A stretch of DNA of 64,000 nucleotides from Tritrichomonas musculus (taxonomy: Eukaryota > Parabasalia > Tritrichomonadida > Tritrichomonadidae). The stretch spans positions 248,001 to 312,000 of the forward strand of contig JAPFFF010000026.1 in the NCBI GenBank assembly GCA_039105265.1. Reading direction: 5' to 3'. Shown piece after piece: positions 58,185 through 64,000 of this stretch. The notes below the pieces were generated by a model. The model was given only the letters and a program-made list of their open reading frames with translations. It made no database searches and was not told the origin of the DNA. The position numbers and the translations under genes are program-made. Within the stretch, counting starts at the first letter, position 1. Each line of letters opens with the position of its first letter.

Positions 58185-58908
58185 GACCTCTTAGTTAAGA
58201 AAGGTGGCCGTTAATTTATTTGTCTCAAAGTAGATGTACCAGCACCATTGAATTTTTTTTAATTTTTTATGAATAATCAATTTAAAAAGTGAAAAATTGA
58301 ATGAAAATTGCTACAGCAAAATTGGCCCTACCATTTGGAAATTTGTTTTAGCCATATTCTATAAAAAGATGTATATTATGTGAATACCAAGTTTATTTAA
58401 AGAGCTTGGCTTAGCATCTTTCGAAATGGAAAAAGTATTCAAATTTTCTATAAGTAATCACAAAAAAAAAAATTTCAGAGATATTATTTTTTTTATATCT
58501 GTAACTTTTTGAATATATGGAAATTATATTTTCAATGTAATAAAATAATCAATACAAATATTAAATTGATTATTTTCTCAATTATTAAAATATGATTATA
58601 TATTTATAAAAAAGTAATTATTATAAATGTATCCATTTATTTTTAAATAAATATTATATTATTAATAAATAAAAAATATAATTCATGAAACTCTTTTGTA
58701 ACCCGAAATAACTTAGTCCAGGTACATCTCTCAAAGTTCGTAATTTTATTTCAAACTTCCTTATGTTTTGAATGCTTCTTACAAATTAAAAATTTTATTT
58801 TCCTCTCAAAATCCTAACAAAGTTTGAGAGAAGATAACAAAATTGGACAGAATTTTAACGAACTTTGAGACAAATAAATTAACGGCCACCTTTCTTAACT
58901 AAGAGGTC
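58185..58908. mobile_element. 724-bp element with perfect 47-bp inverted repeats
   Basis: 58,185-58,231 and 58,862-58,908 are perfect inverted repeats beginning GACCTCTTAGTTAAGAAAGG and including TGGCCGTTAA. TATTA flanks both sides (58,180-58,184 and 58,909-58,913). There is no reading frame. The superfamily is open: a 5-bp TATTA duplication, or TA with chance extension, are both possible. Confidence 0.85.
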
Positions 58909-58913
58909 TATTA

Positions 58914-59165
58914 ATAATATTAATCATTTTTTCGAGTAAAATGCAAAGATATAAAATTAAAGAATATTTGCAATAATATTAAAAATTTTTTGTCAAGTAC
59001 GCGATTTGAAAGAATTATGTTAATAAAAAGGTAATACATATTAATAATATTAATCATTTTTTCGAGTAAAATGCAAAGATATAAAAATAAAGAATATTTG
59101 CAATAATATTCAAAATTTTTTCGTCAACCACGCTATTTGATAGACTTGCGTTAATAGAAGTTTGT
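58914..59165. repeat. 130-bp tandem duplication
   Basis: TTAATAATATTAATCATTTT starts units at 58,911 and 59,041; both continue through TTCGAGTAAAATGCAAAGAT to an imperfect GTCAAgTACGCgATTTGA-type end. Confidence 0.85.
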
Positions 59166-59497
59166 TCAATTTATAATATATTGATTAAAGCTTCGATTTG
59201 TGAAAAAAACAAATTAAAAAATGAAGTTTTAGTTATTTTAACGTCTTTGATATTATCTTAACGTCTTAATTCAAAAAGTTTTGAAATTAATTTCCGAATA
59301 AGTCTGTTTTTCCGAATAAGTATTTTTTATCATAAAACAAATTTTTATTATAAAAAAGTCACTTTTTCTATAAAAAAATATTTATTCTAATATAAATGAC
59401 GTTTATTGATATAAATATTTATTCATTATAACAAACTTTTTCGTAATATAACAAACTTTTTCAATAATAAGTGGGTTGAATACGCACAGCTCTATTA

Positions 59498-60313
59498 TTG
59501 AATAATTTAGATAGATGGCTCCCAAGTAGATTAATCGAACTTGGCATATATTCCGAATGGACCAGCAACCGTGCAGAAGGATTTTTTGGTAACTTTAAAA
59601 TCAAATTTGGATTCTCAAGAAAATCAGCATCTGAATTATGCAAGAATTTAATGACTTACATTAAATTGATGAAAGTTCAATCACTCAAATCTATTTCTAC
59701 AACCAATAAACATTATGAAACATTTCCATTATTTACAGATGAAGAACGAAAACAAATTGGAGCTTTGGCATTGAGATATATCGCAGATGAATACATAGCA
59801 GTAATAAATGATGTTAATAATGAACCTTGGTGTCCATGGTGCTCACTAAAACAAATGGGATCCTCATTATCTCTTCCATGCAGACATGTCATGCATGAAA
59901 TGGAAGAAATATCATTATCACTAGAGGATATCGATGAAAGATATCTTCGAATTGAAAGAAATACTTCTGATCATCTTCTTAATTGCAGTGAAGAAATTAT
60001 TATAAATAACGATTCCAAAAAAGATTGCAGTTACAGTGGACTAATGACAAGAATTTCTCCTTGGGCGTCTGCAGCTCAAAAAAGTCAAGAAGTAATGGAT
60101 GTTTTCGATCGTACATTTAATGATTTCCAACAAATTGGACAAGAAATAAATTCAGGAATGCCACCAACTTTATCAATCAAAGGTAAAATTGCTTCTCATC
60201 CATCTCATAATGTTATTTTGGCAGGTGCACCTAAAACAAAAAGACTTTATCGATGCTCAAAATGTCATGAATTTGGACATAAATGCACAAATTGTCCTCA
60301 AAAAAACTCTTAA
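59498..60313 (+). pseudogene. MULE transposase, C-terminal part
   Basis: 271 codons beginning NNLDRWLPSRLIELG. TSNRAEGFFGNFK carries the conserved Glu of the MULE core. A SWIM-like zinc finger (WCPWC, LPCRHVMHEM, about 108-130) and a terminal CCHC zinc knuckle (CSKCHEFGHKCTNC) follow. It aligns in order with the N-terminal part but lies 1.5 kb away in another frame. Confidence 0.85.
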
Positions 60314-60529
60314 ATTAAATATCTTGAATACAATATTAATTAAAATAATTTATATTTACTAAAATTTCTAGATTTGTAATATATACCATTTTAAAACTCG
60401 AAATATATTTGTTATGAATATATTATTAAGATTTATTTTTTAAATGTTTTTGAAGAAAATGAAAATAAAATTGAAAGGCAAATCACATCTCAAAATTTAT
60501 TTGGGCAGGAATTTATAAAAGCTTATTTG

Positions 60530-60604
60530 GGCGGGATTTTTTTTGAATGGTTTATTTTGAAGACATTTTTGACAAGGTTTGCTTGAAGACAAAAACGATT
60601 CCTC
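60530..60604 (-). repeat. MULE right terminal inverted repeat
   Basis: Reads inward GAGGAATCGTTTTTGTCTTC, then CAAACCTTGTCAAAAATGTC and ATCCCGCCC. A second GGGCAGGAATTT just inside, near 60,500, is a subterminal direct repeat. Confidence 0.85.
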
Positions 60605-60613
60605 TTTTTATTT

Positions 60614-61021
60614 TTACCCATATTTGTTTATAATTATACTATTTTCTAATCTGCCTTCGTTTGTAGATTTTAATAATATAATTATTATAAAAAATATTCA
60701 AATTTTCCAATCAAAAAGTGAAAAATAAGAAAAGCAGCATTACCATTCAACAATTCATATGTTGAAAGGACCTGCAATTCTTTATATATTTTAATGACGT
60801 GCCTATTTTTATAAACTTTTTTAATTTAACAACAATAAAGAAAAAGAAAATTTATACATTTTTAGAATTTCATTAGAACTGTTATTGGATAAATATAAGA
60901 TTTATTGAAAATATGTCATGAATCAATACTCAAATCAGATTTATTGAAAATTTGTCATGAATCATCAAATTTATTTTAAAAAGGATTGTATAAAATACCA
61001 AGGTGAATTGAAACATTCAAT
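60614..61021. other. Gene-free interval between transposons
   Basis: About 400 bp. It includes two 28-bp direct repeats (AGATTTATTGAAAATATGTC plus ATGAATCA) at 60,898 and 60,937 and the 8-bp target duplication CATTCAAT at its end. Confidence 0.65.
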
Positions 61022-61547
61022 CTAGGCTTTTGTGTCCAAACGAGTTTGTATTCAAAAAGTATCCAATGGATACTCATTTTTGTTCGTTATTTTTTGAGAG
61101 AATTTGAGGATCCAAAATAGCCAAAATGGACACTTTAATTCAATCTTGGATACACCTTTCAAATTTCATTGATTATTTTGAATGTATATTTCGTTTGACC
61201 AATTATATCGCTCCAAATTTACATTGAATTTTATTTTTTATTTCAAATGTTGATCTTCTTGGTCAAAATCATTCTTAGTGAATTTGAAAAGTTTATAATT
61301 CATATTTGAGAGGTTTTTTAAAAATTAAGAATAGTAGGTGTTTAAGGCATTTATTATTGCTTTTTTTCTGATATTAATGAGTTTATTAAAGTGAAAATAA
61401 AGTATCCAATAAAAAATTTTTTGGATACTTCAACACAAATCTTTGAATAAAATACTAAATAAAAAAGCAGTTTTATGTCCACAAAAAGTGACAGCTTTTT
61501 ACAAAAGTCGAAAATGGACACTCAGTTCACTGGATACAAAAGCCTAG
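61022..61547. mobile_element. 526-bp MITE, hAT-like, with 8-bp target duplication
   Basis: Ends are CTAGGCTTTTGTRTCCA inverted repeats. CATTCAAT occurs on both sides (61,014-61,021 and 61,548-61,555). No coding frame. The subterminal regions repeat TGGACAC/TGGATAC motifs in both orientations, including GTATCCAATGGATAC, as expected of transposase binding sites. It lies about 220 bp before the kinase gene. Confidence 0.85.
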
Positions 61548-61765
61548 CATTCAATTCTATGAACATTCCAACATAAATTTTTCTATACTTAAATATCTTA
61601 ACACTATTTATAAATAGTAACTTTTATTATTTATAAATATTTCATATTTTAAATATTTATTATATAAGTATAATATAATAAAATATGATTGAGAAGAACT
61701 TTGTATATTTAAATATTTGATTAAAAAGTTTTTTTTAAACTGAGCTATTAATTTCAATAGATAAA

Positions 61766-63849
61766 ATGACCGAAGAAAACAAGTTTATCGACTTGCAAAG
61801 ATTCCAATTAACCAAAAAAATTGGAAAAGGTGCCTTTAGCGAAGTATTCCTTGTCAGAGAAAAAGCAACGAATAAAGAATATGCCGCAAATGTTGTGAAC
61901 ACAAAAATTAGCGAGTCCACAATCGATGATGAACAATCGTTTTTCATATATCGAGAAATTAAATTAGTATCTTCTTTAAATCATCCTGCTATCATTGAAT
62001 TTATTGGATTTAGTCCAATCAACTTTGAAAACATGTCTTATCCAACTATAATAATGGAATATCTACAAAATGGAACATTAACCAACCTTTTAGAGCTCGA
62101 ACGAAAAGGGCTTTCACCAAAATTCTGGGACGATACTAAAAAAATGATAATTATCTACGGTGTAGCTTCAGGATTATGTTACTTGCATGCCAACCATATA
62201 ATTCACAGAGATATGAAGCCAGACAACATATTATTAGATGAATTTTTATTTCCAAAAATTGCTGATTTTGGCCTATCAAAAACAACTGTATCAACTTCAG
62301 AGAGTATGAACATCCAATCGCAAAGCAATATCAAAGGAACTCCAATTTATATGTCTCCAGAAATATTAATGAAGATGGAATATTCTCCAAAATGTGACGT
62401 TTATGCATTTGCTCTCATCACATATGAAATCTTGTCAGGAGATCAACCATTTTCAAATTTAAACTTTACAACTTTAAGCTATGAAGTCGCCGTAAAAGGT
62501 TCCAGACCAAAATTGACACAAAACATTCCAAAGAAGTTTTGTGAGCTTCTTGAAATGTGTTGGGATCAAAAGCCAGAATATAGGCCATCAATGGAATATA
62601 TTGTTGACACTTTAAAAAACGATGCGGGCTTTTTAACAGATACAGTTGATCAGCAGCAGTTCTATGATTATGTTGATTTCGTTGACAATTATCAATCGTC
62701 ATTCGAACTTAATCGATCTCTGCATTTTGACGATTTCAAAAACCAAAAAGGACAAACTTCATCAATTTCCAGGGTAAAAATTGTTGAAATAGATGAAACA
62801 GATAATAATAGCAAAAATGAGAGCAATACTAACAATGCTCTGAGCAAAGAAAAGGTGCTTGAATGCTTAGATAAAGTTCAAATAACTGGAGAAACTAAAG
62901 CTGATAAAGCAGAAAAAAAAAGTAAAGATCCAAATGATATTGAAAATTATAAAGTTAATCCATGGGATTACGAAGTTATACAATCAGATGATGAAAGCGA
63001 AGATTTTGAAGAGGAGAAAAATTTGAAATTAAATATGCCATCCAGAAATCAACTAATCTCAAAACAGTGATAAAAACAACATCATCCAAATTAAAAAAAA
63101 AGACAAGAATAAAATTCGATTCTTTGGTTAAAAGACTTGCTGCAGTTCATCATCCAGCTATAATTCCATTTATTTGATACTCGGATCATAAAAACAGAGG
63201 AAGTTTGTATTTCAAGTTAATGGCAAATAATTCACTTGAAGATTTGATACAAAGCGGATCTAATCAACAATATGACTTCACTCACAAATTAATAATATCA
63301 TATGGAATTGCATGTGCAATTGAATACCTTCATTCACACGACATTGTCCATCAGAACATCAAGTCAACAAACGTTCTCCTAGATGAAGAACTCCGTCCTT
63401 ATCTTGCAGACCTCAAAATCGTTACCAAAGGTGATTTGAATTTGAACACGACGGTTAATCAAACAGCTATAATCATGGCCCCTGAATTCTTTGATAATTT
63501 TGAAAAATATAATGGAACAAAACCATTAGACATTTATTCTTATGGACTTCTTCTTTTCGAAATTTGGTCAGAAAAGAAGCCATTTGACAAAATAAAAACA
63601 TTTTGCACGATGTTAAATACGATTACGAGAGGAGAACTTCCTACATTTCCATATGATAAATTAATACCAGAAGATATTAAAGAATTGACTTATGCATGCA
63701 CGCAGCTTAACTTTAATGAAAGACCTGAAATTTCAGAGATTTGCGACTTTTTTGAAACCCAATACTTGCTGTTAGCAGAATCTGAATCTTCTTTTGATAA
63801 ACAATTATTTGAAAATTACATTAAATTGATGGAAAGAAAAACAGAATAA
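61766..63849 (+). pseudogene. TKL-type double-kinase gene, copy 2, broken
   Basis: Starts MTEENKFIDLQRFQLTKKIG with a normal glycine loop (GKGAFSEVF); the usual catalytic Lys position reads EYAANVV, with Asn in its place. HRDMKPDN, ADFGLSK and GTPIYMSPE are intact. After the acidic linker a one-base loss near 63,020, relative to copy 1, shifts the frame, ending it at 63,070. A second lesion, TGA at 63,175-63,177 where copy 1 has GGA, follows. The pseudokinase-like second domain (HQN, DLK) is then open from 63,205 to the end. The first domain could still be expressed alone. Confidence 0.87.
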
Positions 63850-64000
63850 TTTATTATTTACTAAAGAGTGTATAATGAAATTTTTAAGAAACTTATGAAA
63901 AAAGTTTATATAAAAAAAATATTTTTTTTTTTGAATCTTTCTAATTTTTTTCAATATTCTTTATATAATATATCCTATGACTAAATAATAATAAGTGATT
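61904..64000. repeat. Large inverted repeat, copy 2
   Basis: Matches the reverse complement of 1085-3182 up to the end of the window; only scattered base changes and short indels are seen. Confidence 0.92.

Larger units (their letters stand above)
57960..59490. mobile_element. Unclassified insertion splitting the MULE transposase
   Basis: The ends lack clear inverted repeats but share motifs: AACTTTTTC recurs at both sides, and TTTCCGAATAAGTCT occurs at about 58,020 and 59,291, with another CCGAATAAGT at 59,312. There is no reading frame. It holds the 724-bp inverted-repeat element and a 130-bp tandem duplication. Exact limits are uncertain by some tens of bases. Confidence 0.55.
56743..60604. 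mobile_element. Mutator-like (MULE) DNA transposon with nested insertions
   Basis: Imperfect inverted repeats of about 75 bp face each other (left from 56,743, with AATCGTATTTGTCTTC, CAAACCTTGTCAAAA and TCCCGCCC; right ending at 60,604). TTTTTATTT, a 9-bp target duplication as expected for Mutator elements, flanks both ends (56,734-56,742 and 60,605-60,613). It carries a transposase split into two frames by about 1.5 kb of inserted sequence, so it cannot move on its own. The perfect target duplication suggests moderate age. Confidence 0.88.

Overview
The window is AT-rich, almost intron-free eukaryotic DNA. Its gene families are those expanded in trichomonad parabasalids: BspA-like leucine-rich-repeat proteins, DUF3447/ankyrin proteins, TKL-type kinases with tandem kinase domains, a papain-like peptidase, a GH33-type sialidase remnant and Maverick/Polinton and Mutator-like elements. 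Base composition and protein style fit Tritrichomonas (T. foetus or a close relative) better than Trichomonas vaginalis. This assignment comes from recall, not from a search.

Layout. 1-3.4 kb: end of a BspA-like gene, a minus-strand tRNA-Ile(GAT), and a broken double-kinase gene. 4.6-22.4 kb: the main host gene block, with a BspA-like gene, a giant HECT E3 ligase (minus), a 450-bp MITE, a decayed glycosyltransferase, a ubiquitin-like/double papain fusion (minus), an ankyrin protein (minus) and a kinase array split by one in-frame stop. 22.6-30.6 kb: gene-poor, with a broken flavin oxidoreductase, a sialidase fragment, a 20-bp minisatellite present twice and a 952-bp TA-flanked element inside its second copy. 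30.6-33.1 kb: a BspA-like gene and the 5' part of an ankyrin gene.

33,086-51,185 is an 18.1-kb Maverick/Polinton with 208-bp terminal inverted repeats that I read as identical and a 5-bp target duplication. It carries PolB, a retroviral-type integrase, a packaging-type ATPase, capsid candidates, a fibre-like protein and several small proteins. It looks whole or nearly so, and young: it sits inside an ankyrin gene whose two halves are still open and in frame. 51.2-54.8 kb: the rest of that ankyrin gene and an M1 aminopeptidase. 55-64 kb: kinase debris, a second tRNA-Ile(GAT), a Mutator-like transposon with 9-bp target duplications that contains a nested insertion and a 724-bp inverted-repeat element, a hAT-like MITE, and a second broken copy of the double-kinase gene, inverted relative to the first.

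The host genes look like independent members of large surface, signalling and proteolysis families; I see no operon-like logic outside the Polinton. The least expected signal is a set of tandem mini-hairpins with 3-nt loops, lying within Polinton reading frames. One 21-nt version occurs in both the integrase and the polymerase gene and encodes the same seven residues in each.
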